Assembly: GCA_900472295.1 (NCBI GenBank)
Contig: UCIA01000018.1
Coordinates: forward strand, 1 to 41,194
DNA length: 41,194 bases
Direction: 5' to 3'
Source of the DNA: Hyphomicrobiales bacterium
Lineage (GTDB): Bacteria; Pseudomonadota; Alphaproteobacteria; Rhizobiales; Rhizobiaceae
This document shows, piece after piece, positions 8,413 to 16,075 of the stretch (its first letter is position 1; each line of letters begins with the position of its first letter). Under the pieces are notes generated by a model that saw only the letters and a program-made list of their open reading frames with translations, had not been told where the DNA came from and did no database searches. Position numbers and translations under genes: made by a program.

Positions 8413-9350
8413 TGGCCGCCGAGAACCGCCGCATCGACATTTGCGTTTGCACGTTCCGGCGACCGGAACTGGCCGACACGCTGCGCTCGCTCGCCGCTCT
8501 GGATATGCCTGCCGGTTTCGGCATCGGCGTCATCGTCGCCGACAATGATGACGAGCCGACCGCGCAGGCGCTGGTGACCGAACTGGCGCAGGAGTTGAAC
8601 CTGGTGGTCCGCTACCGGCACGCTCCGGCGCGCAACATCTCGGTCGCGCGCAACGCCTGTCTTGACGCCAGCACGGCGGATCTTGTCGCCTTCATCGACG
8701 ACGATGAGACGGCCTCAGCGCAATGGCTGGCCGAACTGGTTGCTGTCGCCGAGACAAGCGGCGCCGAGGCCGTGCTCGGTCCGGTGCGGGCGCACTATCG
8801 CACCGATGCGCCGGACTGGATGCGCGAGGGCGATTTCCATTCGACCTTGCCGGTCTGGGTGCAGGGCGAAATTCGCACCGGCTACACCTGCAACGTGCTG
8901 CTCAACATGCGTGCCGACAGCCTTCGCGACCGGCGGTTCAGCCTGGCGCGCGGCCAGAGCGGCGGCGAGGACACCGAGTTCTTCGATCGCATGGTCAAAG
9001 CCGGTGGCCGCATCGCCTTCGCGCCGCAGGCCTTCGTCGATGAGGTTGTGCCTTCTTCCCGCGCCGCCTTCGACTGGCTGCGCCGCCGCCGCTTCCGCTT
9101 CGGCCAGACGCATGGCCACCTCATCGGCCACAATGCAGGCGCTATAAAGCGTGTGAAGGAAGTCGGCCTTGCCTCAGCCAAGGCCGCCTACAGCTTCGCC
9201 ATGGCGGCGCTGACCGCGATCAGCCCGGTTCGCCGCAACCGCAGCGTGCTGCGCGGCATTATGCATGTTGGCGTCGTCAGCGGCCTGGTTGGTGTCAGCG
9301 AAATCCGCCAGTACGGTCTACCGGAGCAAGGGGGCAAGCGTGCAGCCTGA
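8409..9350 (+). CDS. exoM: Succinoglycan-type glycosyltransferase ExoM (GT2)
   Basis: 313 residues, close to the 309 of S. meliloti ExoM. Motifs: ICVCTFRRPELADTLRSL at the N-terminus, VIVADND, ARNISVARNACLDAS, FIDDDE (the DXD-like metal site) and GGEDTEFFDRM (acceptor/base region). ExoM is a beta-1,4-glucosyltransferase acting on the lipid-linked succinoglycan intermediate. Start ATG 8409 overlaps the exoA stop; the second ATG at 8412 is an equally good start. The 3' end overlaps the exoO start by 11 bases. Confidence 0.85.
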   Translation: MMAAENRRIDICVCTFRRPELADTLRSLAALDMPAGFGIGVIVADNDDEPTAQALVTELAQELNLVVRYRHAPARNISVARNACLDASTADLVAFIDDDETASAQWLAELVAVAETSGAEAVLGPVRAHYRTDAPDWMREGDFHSTLPVWVQGEIRTGYTCNVLLNMRADSLRDRRFSLARGQSGGEDTEFFDRMVKAGGRIAFAPQAFVDEVVPSSRAAFDWLRRRRFRFGQTHGHLIGHNAGAIKRVKEVGLASAKAAYSFAMAALTAISPVRRNRSVLRGIMHVGVVSGLVGVSEIRQYGLPEQGGKRAA

Positions 9351-10290
9351 CGTCTCCTTTGTTATCGCCGCCTACAATGCGGCAGCGACGCTCGACCGGG
9401 CGATCGTCAGCGCCATGGCCCAGCGCGATGTCAGCGTTGAAATCATCGTCGTCGACGACCAGTCGCGCGACAACACGCTCGATGTGGCGCGTGCGTATCC
9501 CGAAGATGTCGTCAAAGTGGTCGCGCTGCCTGCAAACCGCGGTCCGGGCGGCGCCCGCAATGCCGGCCTCGACCTCGCCACTGGTCGCTGGGTCGCGGTG
9601 CTCGATTCCGACGATGAAGTCCTTCCGGGGCGGCTCGCCGCCATGATTGCGCGGGCAGAGAAAGCCGGCGCCGTGATCGCCGTCGACAACCTCCAGGTGG
9701 TGCGCGAGGACGGCGTCGCCGAAGCGACGATGTTTCCCGCCGAATACCTCGAAGGCCTGCGTGAAATCACGCTCGCCGACTACATCGCCGGCAACATCGT
9801 TTTCGAATCCACGTTCAATCTCGGCTATCTCAAGCCGATCTTCCAGCGCCGTTTCCTGACCGAAAACGAGCTCCGCTATGATGAAAATCTGAGCATCGGC
9901 GAGGATTACATCTTGCTCGCCAACGCCCTCGCCAAGGGCGGCAAATGCGTCGTCGAGCCGACGACCGGCTATATCTACCACATCCGCACAGGTTCGATTT
10001 CGCGCGTGCTCGAGCTTCACCATGTCGAGGCGATGCGCGCGGCCGATGCGGTCTTCGCCGAGACCAATTCCATGGATGCTGCTGCAGCGGCCGCCTTCGC
10101 CAGGCGTGCTCGCAGCCTGCGCAAGGCGGCATCGTTCCTGTCGCTGGTCCAGCACATCAAGGCGCGTTCTCCGTTGAAGGCGCTACGCACTGCGCTAAGT
10201 GATCCGGCGGCTGTCAGGCATATGTCGATGCCGATCGCCGTACGGCTCAAAAGGGTTGCGGCACAGTTTGCCGTGGGGATGGGGAGATAA
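9340..10290 (+). CDS. exoO: Succinoglycan-type glycosyltransferase ExoO (GT2)
   Basis: About 316 residues. GT2 motifs are DVSFVIAAYNAAATLDRAI, IIVVDDQSRDNTL, NRGPGGARNAGLDLATGRW, VLDSDDEVLPGRL and NELRYDENLSIGEDYILL. The C-terminal VRHMSMPIAVRLKR is also familiar from ExoO. The start is taken as GTG at 9340, preceded by CAAGGGGG; the open frame extends further 5' inside exoM but the family begins at this QPDVSF. ExoO adds a beta-1,6-linked glucose in succinoglycan assembly. Confidence 0.85.
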   Translation: MQPDVSFVIAAYNAAATLDRAIVSAMAQRDVSVEIIVVDDQSRDNTLDVARAYPEDVVKVVALPANRGPGGARNAGLDLATGRWVAVLDSDDEVLPGRLAAMIARAEKAGAVIAVDNLQVVREDGVAEATMFPAEYLEGLREITLADYIAGNIVFESTFNLGYLKPIFQRRFLTENELRYDENLSIGEDYILLANALAKGGKCVVEPTTGYIYHIRTGSISRVLELHHVEAMRAADAVFAETNSMDAAAAAAFARRARSLRKAASFLSLVQHIKARSPLKALRTALSDPAAVRHMSMPIAVRLKRVAAQFAVGMGR

Positions 10291-10353
10291 ACATGCGGGC
10301 CAATTTCATAGCCGGCGATAGGTAGAAATCTTTTCTCTCAGAAGGAATACCAG

Positions 10354-11250
10354 ATGCAGAAAGTCAGGAAGGCAGTCATCCCGGTGGCCGGGCTCGGAAC
10401 CCGGTTCCTGCCGGCGACCAAGTCGATGCCGAAGGAAATGCTGCCCGTGGTCGACCGGCCCGTCGTCCAATATGCGGTGGACGAGGCGTTCGAAGCCGGC
10501 ATCGAGCACATTGTGTTCGTCACCGGCCGCAACAAGGCTGTCATCGAAGACTATTTCGACCTGCATCCCGAACTGATCGGCACGCTTGAGCAGACCGGCA
10601 AGAAGACCCAGCTGGAGGCGCTCGAAAGCATGCTGCCTGTGGCCGGCGCCACCAGCTTCATCCGCCAGCAGTCGCCGCAGGGCCTCGGCCATGCGGTGTG
10701 GTGCGCGCGCGAAGTTATCGGCAACGAACCCTTTGCTTTGCTTTTGCCTGATATGGTGTCGTTCGGCGGCCGCGGATGCCTTGCCGAAACCATGGATCTC
10801 TATCGGCAGACCGGTGGCAACGTCATCGCCGTCGAGCGCTGCGAGCCGTCCGAAACCAGCAAATACGGCATTGTCGGCCGTGGCGCGGAGGTCGGCAGCG
10901 GCTTCGAAGTAACGGCCATGGTTGAAAAGCCGGCGCCGGCCAATGCGCCGTCGAATTATTACATCAACGGCCGCTATATCCTGCAGCCCGAGATATTCTC
11001 GCTGCTCGGCAACCAGCAGCGCGGCGCCGGCAACGAAATCCAGCTCACCGACGCCATGGTCCGCCTGGCCAAAAGCCAGTCTTTCTTTGCCCAGCCTTTC
11101 AATGGCCGCATGTTCGACTGCGGCTCCAAGGAAGGCTTCATCGAGGCCACCATTGCCTTTGCGCTGGCGCGCGACGACATGAAGGGGCCGGTGCTTGAAA
11201 TGCTGCAGGCTTTTGTGCGGTCGCATGAGCGTCAGGAAGTGGCCGCATAA
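10354..11250 (+). CDS. exoN: UTP-glucose-1-phosphate uridylyltransferase (ExoN/GalU)
   Basis: 298 residues, the usual GalU length. The nucleotide-binding signature [20 protein letters not shown] is at residues 12-31; later [37 protein letters not shown] and [10 protein letters not shown] complete the pattern. It makes UDP-glucose from UTP and glucose-1-phosphate, the donor for the neighbouring glucosyltransferases and the substrate of the UDP-glucose dehydrogenase at the window start. GAAGG lies 7-8 bases before the ATG. Placement between exoO and exoP is the S. meliloti exoN position; a housekeeping galU elsewhere cannot be excluded. Confidence 0.93.
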   Translation: MQKVRKAVIPVAGLGTRFLPATKSMPKEMLPVVDRPVVQYAVDEAFEAGIEHIVFVTGRNKAVIEDYFDLHPELIGTLEQTGKKTQLEALESMLPVAGATSFIRQQSPQGLGHAVWCAREVIGNEPFALLLPDMVSFGGRGCLAETMDLYRQTGGNVIAVERCEPSETSKYGIVGRGAEVGSGFEVTAMVEKPAPANAPSNYYINGRYILQPEIFSLLGNQQRGAGNEIQLTDAMVRLAKSQSFFAQPFNGRMFDCGSKEGFIEATIAFALARDDMKGPVLEMLQAFVRSHERQEVAA

Positions 11251-11384
11251 TGCCCATCTTTCGCGGGCATATGCGTTTGGACGATGGCGCAGCTCATGCT
11301 TGCGCGCCTGGCCGTTCCGGTCTGGCGCCAGATGGCATGAAGCTTGCGTTGCATATCTTGCCCCCGATCTCAGCAGCTTCGGAC

Positions 11385-11407
11385 GAGACGGGGCCTGACC
11401 CCATCTC
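11385..11407 (+). other. Stem-loop between exoN and exoP
   Basis: GAGACGGGG (11385-11393) and CCCCATCTC (11399-11407) pair with one mismatch around a 5-base loop. It lies 35 bases before the exoP start. No T-run follows, so a Rho-independent terminator is not supported; it may be an attenuating or mRNA-stabilising structure. The rest of 11251-11441 shows no gene. Confidence 0.35.
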
Positions 11408-11441
11408 GCTCCGGCGCCTGTAACCTAGAATTGGACCGAAG

Positions 11442-13820
11442 ATGAACTATGCCAGCTTCCCTCTCGACAAGAGGATGCCGTTGCCCAACACCGATCAGGA
11501 AAAGGGTGAAGACTTCATCGACATCGAGCGCCTGCTTGGCATGGCGGCGCGTCAGGTCAAGGTGGTGGTGGTCTGCGCCATCATCGGCCTGTTCCTGGGC
11601 GTGCTCTATCTGCAGACCACGCCCAAGCAATACATGTCGGTCGCCAGCGTGCTGATCGACGAAGGCCTGAACAAGGTCGTCGACGACATCTCGGCTGCAT
11701 CCGTCACCATGCAGACCGATGCCGCCCTTCTCAGCCAGATCGAAATCATCACCTCGGCACGGCTGGCCTCGGTGGTGGTCGACAAGCTGAAGCTCGACCA
11801 GAACGCAGAGTTCATGAACCCGCCGCAATCGGCCCTGGTCAAGGGCATCGGTTTCGTGCGCGGCGTGATCGGCTATTTCCGCTCAAGTTCCGCCAACCAG
11901 ATTCCCGGCATGGAAAATGTCGATGAGGCGACACGCCAGGCAATGATGCAGACGGCGCGCCATGACTATGCCGTGCTGAAGCTGCAGAGCGAGGTTCTGG
12001 CGCAGCGCAACGGCCGCTCCTATGTGCTGGCCATCGGCTACCAGTCGACCAATCCGGCGCTCGCCACCACCATCACCAAGGCCTACGCCGACGCCTATCT
12101 CGCCGACCAGCTCAATGCCAGCTTCGATGCCACCGAGCGCGCGGCGGTCTGGCTGCAGGGCCGGCTGACCGAGCTTCGTCAGAACTCACAGGCCGCCGCT
12201 CTGGCGGTCGAAAAATTCCGCTCTGAACATGGCCTGGCCGCCAACAGCGACGGCCAGCTGATCAGCGACAAGCAGATCGCCGACCTCACCGCCCAGCTCA
12301 TCGTCGCCCAGGCCGACACGGCGCGCGCCAGCGCCCGCTACCAGCAGTACAAGGCCATCGTCGACAGCGGTTCGGACAACGCCTTCAACGATTCCGCGAT
12401 ATCGAGCGACCAGCCGGCGAGTTCCGTCATTGCAACGCTCAAGACCCGCTACCTCACAGTCGCCAAGCGGCTGCAGGACGTCACGGCCAATTTCGGCGCC
12501 GACCATCCGCAGGCGGTGGCGCTGGCCAAGGAAAAGGCCGATCTGTCGGCCCAGATTTTCGGCGAGTTGAAGCAGCTGACTGAAAGCTACCGCAACGAGT
12601 ACGAAGTCGCGCTTTCGCGCGAGACGTCGATGCGGCAGAAGATCGCCGACGCTGCCGGCAAGAGCTCCATCGACAACCAAAGCCAGGTCAAGCTGCGCGA
12701 ACTCGACCAGCAGGCGCAGGCGCTGACCACGCTCTACCAGACCTTCCTTGGCCGCTACGAGGAAGCCTCGCAGCAGCAGTCCTTCCCGGTCGGCAAGGTC
12801 CGTATCATCTCGGACGCCTCAACACCGCTTTCCGCGTCTAGCCCGCGTAGCTCCAGGGTGCTGGCGCTGTCGCTGGTGCTGGGCGTGCTGCTCGGTGCCG
12901 GCTTTGGCGGCTTGAACGAGTTCAACGAGCGCTTCTTCAGGACCGGCGACGATGTTCGCGACCGGGTCGGCCTCAAATTCCTCGGCTACCTCCCGACGAT
13001 CGGCGGCAGGCTCGGCAAGGACGGCGACGAAGGTGCGGCGGATGCCAAAGGCGCCAACACATTGTCGGCGGCAGAGAAACGGGCGCGCATGCGGGTCAGC
13101 GTAGATGCGCCGGCATCGATGTTCTCCGAGACGCTGCGCAACGCCAAGATCGCCTTCGATGTCGTCATGGAAGGGCAAGGCAGCCGGGTCATCGGCGTGG
13201 TCTCGCTCCTGCCCGGCGAAGGCAAGTCGACGGTCGCCGCCAATCTGGCCGGATTGTTGGCCGCCAACGGTTCGAAAACCCTTTTGATCGACGCCGATCT
13301 GCGCAATCCGGGCCTCAGCCGCAACCTTGGCATGGAAGCCGAACAAGGGCTGATGGAGGCTGTGGTCAACGGCCAGACCTGGCAGTCGGTTGGCAAGGTC
13401 GACCGCCAGACCAAGCTGGCGATCATCCCGGCCGTGCTGCGCGGGCAATTCTCGCACACCAGTGAACTGCTCTCGTCGGCCGGCATGCGACGCTTCATCG
13501 ACAACGCCAAGGAGACGTTCGAATACATCGTCGTTGACCTGCCACCGCTCGGCCCCGTGGTCGATGCCAAGGCCTTCGCGCCGCTGGTCGATGGTTTCGT
13601 TCTGGTGGCGGAATGGGGCCGCACGCCGCGCGCCATGGTGCGCTCGCTGCTGGAGCAGGAGCCCTATGTCGCCAACAAGATCGTCGGCGCCGTGCTCAAC
13701 AAGGTCGATCTGAAGAAGCTGGCGAAATACAGCTCGCTTGGCGGTTCGGAACGGTTCTTCGATCGCTACTCGACCTATTACCTCGAAAAGTCGGAAATGC
13801 GCGCCAAGAAGGCGGCGTGA
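11442..13820 (+). CDS. exoP: ExoP-like polysaccharide co-polymerase with BY-kinase domain
   Basis: 792 residues against 786 for S. meliloti ExoP. A Wzz-type chain-length domain is bracketed by two membrane segments, about residues 39-58 (VKVVVVCAIIGLFLGVLYL) and 466-487 (VLALSLVLGVLLGAGFGGL), with a periplasmic coiled-coil-rich part between. The cytoplasmic C-terminal domain is a bacterial tyrosine autokinase: Walker A LLPGEGKSTVAANLAG, Walker A' TLLIDADLRNPGL and Walker B YIVVDLPPL. The tail carries a small Tyr cluster (RYSTYYLEKS), the likely autophosphorylation sites. Such proteins control polymerisation and export of high-molecular-weight exopolysaccharide. In-frame ATG codons also occur shortly after 11442. 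Confidence 0.9.
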   Translation: MNYASFPLDKRMPLPNTDQEKGEDFIDIERLLGMAARQVKVVVVCAIIGLFLGVLYLQTTPKQYMSVASVLIDEGLNKVVDDISAASVTMQTDAALLSQIEIITSARLASVVVDKLKLDQNAEFMNPPQSALVKGIGFVRGVIGYFRSSSANQIPGMENVDEATRQAMMQTARHDYAVLKLQSEVLAQRNGRSYVLAIGYQSTNPALATTITKAYADAYLADQLNASFDATERAAVWLQGRLTELRQNSQAAALAVEKFRSEHGLAANSDGQLISDKQIADLTAQLIVAQADTARASARYQQYKAIVDSGSDNAFNDSAISSDQPASSVIATLKTRYLTVAKRLQDVTANFGADHPQAVALAKEKADLSAQIFGELKQLTESYRNEYEVALSRETSMRQKIADAAGKSSIDNQSQVKLRELDQQAQALTTLYQTFLGRYEEASQQQSFPVGKVRIISDASTPLSASSPRSSRVLALSLVLGVLLGAGFGGLNEFNERFFRTGDDVRDRVGLKFLGYLPTIGGRLGKDGDEGAADAKGANTLSAAEKRARMRVSVDAPASMFSETLRNAKIAFDVVMEGQGSRVIGVVSLLPGEGKSTVAANLAGLLAANGSKTLLIDADLRNPGLSRNLGMEAEQGLMEAVVNGQTWQSVGKVDRQTKLAIIPAVLRGQFSHTSELLSSAGMRRFIDNAKETFEYIVVDLPPLGPVVDAKAFAPLVDGFVLVAEWGRTPRAMVRSLLEQEPYVANKIVGAVLNKVDLKKLAKYSSLGGSERFFDRYSTYYLEKSEMRAKKAA

Positions 13821-13858
13821 AGCGGTGCGTGATCCCGAAAAGGGGGAGTATCGGCAGG

Positions 13859-14623
13859 TCAGGAAAAGATCAGCTTGCCGAATTTGCCGGCGATCCTGAC
13901 GGCGGTCAGCCGGCCGCTCTGAAAGGCGCCGGTGTCGATGCCGAGCCGCCGGCCGTCGAGCCTTGGCATGTCTACCGGCGTGTGCCCATGGACGACAAAG
14001 CGATCGAGCAGATGGGCGGCGTCGAAGAACTCGTGGCGGATGTTGAGCAGGTCCTGCTCATCTTGCGCGATAAGGTCGATGCCCGGTCTGATGCCGGCAT
14101 GGACGAAGACGAATTTGTCCGAACAGAGCAGCACCGGCAGGCTGCGCAGGAAATCGATATGGCTGGCCGGGATGACTTCCTTCACGCGCCGGTCGACCTC
14201 GTCGCTTGATGCATAGAGGCTGGCAAGCCGGGCCGGGTCGACGCCGTAGGAAAACAGCGTCTCGCGGCCGCCGACCGACAGCCAGCGATCCCGGGAGAGA
14301 TAGCCGTCGAGATAATGCAGCATCGCCACTTCGTGGTTTCCCGCCAGGCAGACGCGCAGGAAGCCTGCTGGCGGCAACGCCAGCAGATGGTCGAGCACGC
14401 GCGCCGATTGCGGCCCGCGATCGATATAGTCGCCAAGCATGACGATGATCTTGCGCCCGCTGAATTGCTGCGCGTCGCGCTGAATATTCTGCTCAAGCGA
14501 CAGCAATTCCTTGTAGCAGCCATGCACGTCGCCGACCGCGTAGACGATCGCGTCGTCCATATCCATTTCCAGGCGCTCGCGCGGCGCCGGCCGAGGGGGT
14601 CTGGATCGCTGAAACAACGCCAC
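13859..14623 (-). CDS. Calcineurin-like metallophosphoesterase (PPP-type)
   Basis: About 254 residues. All metal-site motifs of PPP-type phosphatases are present in order: GDVHGC, GDYIDRGPQ, GNHE, FVHAG and VHGHTP. Bacterial members act as Ser/Thr or Tyr phosphatases or on small phospho-compounds. Next to exoP, a kinase, a role in dephosphorylation is attractive but unproven. The GTG at 14623 keeps the PRERL segment that I associate with homologues; the ATGs at 14566 and 14560 are alternatives. It is convergent with exoP, with 38 bases between the stops. Confidence 0.85.
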   Translation of the reverse strand: MALFQRSRPPRPAPRERLEMDMDDAIVYAVGDVHGCYKELLSLEQNIQRDAQQFSGRKIIVMLGDYIDRGPQSARVLDHLLALPPAGFLRVCLAGNHEVAMLHYLDGYLSRDRWLSVGGRETLFSYGVDPARLASLYASSDEVDRRVKEVIPASHIDFLRSLPVLLCSDKFVFVHAGIRPGIDLIAQDEQDLLNIRHEFFDAAHLLDRFVVHGHTPVDMPRLDGRRLGIDTGAFQSGRLTAVRIAGKFGKLIFS

Positions 14624-14760
14624 TGGGGCTCGATGCCTGCTGAAAATCGGGTTTCGTTTCCACGCTACGCCCTCGTGGCGCGTCGCAAAACCGTGGATAC
14701 AGGGCAGGCGTTGGAAATTCCATAACGGCCGGCTGTTTTCGCCGGCCGGTCTCTTATGAC

Positions 14761-14865
14761 CTAGAGCATTTCACCGTTTCACGGAAACGCCGAAATGCTC
14801 TATTTCTTTGTTTTTACGCAATTCCGGACGGAAAACCGCTCACACTTTTCCTGAAATTGCTCTAG
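14761..14865. repeat. Rhizobial palindromic intergenic repeat, copy 1
   Basis: A 105-bp element flanked by CTAG. Its left half is a perfect palindrome: AGAGCATTTC (14763-14772) with GAAATGCTCT (14792-14801), with GTTTC/GAAAC nested inside. Its right half, from 14817 to the flanking CTAG, is repeated in inverted orientation at 22246-22312. It ends directly at the acyltransferase stop and fills most of the gap 14624-14865, where I see no gene. It could help end acyltransferase transcripts. Confidence 0.75.
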
Positions 14866-15945
14866 TCAGGCGGCCTTGAGCCGGTAGCGGAACACGGTGT
14901 GGTCGAGCAGCAGCCGGATGCGCGGCTCGGCTTCGATCGCCACCAGCCAGCTGGCAGCGATCATCGTCGCCCCGGCAACGGCGATCGCCAGGAGATACGG
15001 CACGCCGGCGCGCATCATGGCGCCGATCATCGCCGCGCCGACGACGTCATGCAGGAGATAGAGCGGATAGGTCATCAGCCCGATGCGGCGCCAGCCGGAC
15101 CAGGACAAATCGAGCCGCAGCGACCATGCCATCAGCGCTATCGCCGCGAGGAAGATGACGATAGGCGTTGCGTAGGGCATGGCCGCTTCGACCTTGATGG
15201 CGTGCACGTCGACCGAACTCATGATCTCCAGCGCGCTGCCGAGCAGGAACATGGCCGAGAAGCCGAGCCGCGCTGGCGTCACGCCCTTGAACCTCATCAG
15301 CCACAGCAGGACGCCGAGCGCGAAAAAGCAGCCATGATGCACCAGCGTCAGCTGCAGCCAGCGCGTCTCGGCTAGCTCGGAAAGATCGAGAGGATAATAC
15401 AGGCACCAGAACAGCGTGCTGACCAGCCCGATGACGATTGCCACCGTTTCCATCAGGTCGAAGTGGCCGAGCTTGAGCAAGGTCCAGACGATGGCGTAGA
15501 AGGCGATCTCGATGCCGAGCGTCCAGTAGACGCTGTCGACCCACGGATCAAAGGGAACGAACAGCCCGGTGCGGACGAGCCTGACCACGGCGTCCGTCGG
15601 CCAGCTGAGGCCGAGATAAAGCAGCACGACAGCGGTGATCGGCGCGCAGACCCAGACCGCCGGCGCCAGCCGCTTGACCCTTGCCTCGAAGAACCGCAAC
15701 GGCGTCGACTTCTCGGCGCTGAAGGCGATGACGAAGCCGCTGATGACGAAGAACACCTGGACGCCGACCCAGCCGGAGCCGACAAAGGCCATCTCGGGAT
15801 GCGGCGGGATGCCGCCGGCGGCGCGCGCCGAAAGGCCGTCGGGATACGCCCACACCCAGAAACCGTAGTGGTAGAACATCACCATCACGGCGGCGAGAAA
15901 GCGCAATATGTCTACGCCGCCGAATGTCGTCTTGTGCTGAGTCAT
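14866..15945 (-). CDS. Membrane acyltransferase, acyltransferase-3 family (ExoZ/OafA-like)
   Basis: About 359 residues with some 10 hydrophobic segments. The family signature is visible: VDILRFLAAVMVMFYHYGFW with the catalytic-type His26, then GWVGVQVFFVISGFVIAFSA and RFFEARVKRLAPAVWV. Such proteins acetylate or succinylate polysaccharides at the inner membrane; ExoZ and ExoH do this for succinoglycan. The acyl group cannot be assigned. The ATG at 15945 has GAAGG 6 bases upstream and is preferred to an in-frame upstream start at 15975. A palindromic operator-like site lies 39 bases upstream. Confidence 0.87.
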   Translation of the reverse strand: MTQHKTTFGGVDILRFLAAVMVMFYHYGFWVWAYPDGLSARAAGGIPPHPEMAFVGSGWVGVQVFFVISGFVIAFSAEKSTPLRFFEARVKRLAPAVWVCAPITAVVLLYLGLSWPTDAVVRLVRTGLFVPFDPWVDSVYWTLGIEIAFYAIVWTLLKLGHFDLMETVAIVIGLVSTLFWCLYYPLDLSELAETRWLQLTLVHHGCFFALGVLLWLMRFKGVTPARLGFSAMFLLGSALEIMSSVDVHAIKVEAAMPYATPIVIFLAAIALMAWSLRLDLSWSGWRRIGLMTYPLYLLHDVVGAAMIGAMMRAGVPYLLAIAVAGATMIAASWLVAIEAEPRIRLLLDHTVFRYRLKAA

Positions 15946-15983
15946 GCCGTACCTTCGGAATGACCCCCCGTCCAAACTTTAAA

Positions 15984-16009
15984 GTCTGTTGCTGCATTGC
16001 ACAACAGAC
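15984..16009. promoter_or_regulatory. Perfect inverted repeat upstream of the acyltransferase gene
   Basis: GTCTGTTG (15984-15991) and CAACAGAC (16002-16009) are a perfect 8-bp inverted repeat around CTGCATTGCA. The reverse strand contains TTGTGCAATGCAGCAA, which matches the site at 6135-6150 in 13 of 16 positions. A further TTGCAGTGC follows at 16012-16020. Its position just 5' of the acyltransferase fits an operator. It lies 3' of prpE, so it is unlikely to control that gene. Confidence 0.55.
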
Positions 16010-16075
16010 GATTGCAGTGCGGGATGATTTTGCGCCACGCTTCTATAGCGGCTCGGTCTCCGGCAACGCTGACGA

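Noticed and set aside
11385..11407. Rho-independent terminator after exoN
   Set aside because: The stem has a mismatch and no T-run follows, so it is listed only as a stem-loop.
13821..13858. Copy of the GCGCATGATC-type palindrome after exoP
   Set aside because: Only a short stretch (GCGTGATCCCGAAAAG) is similar; the second arm is missing, so no palindrome is formed.
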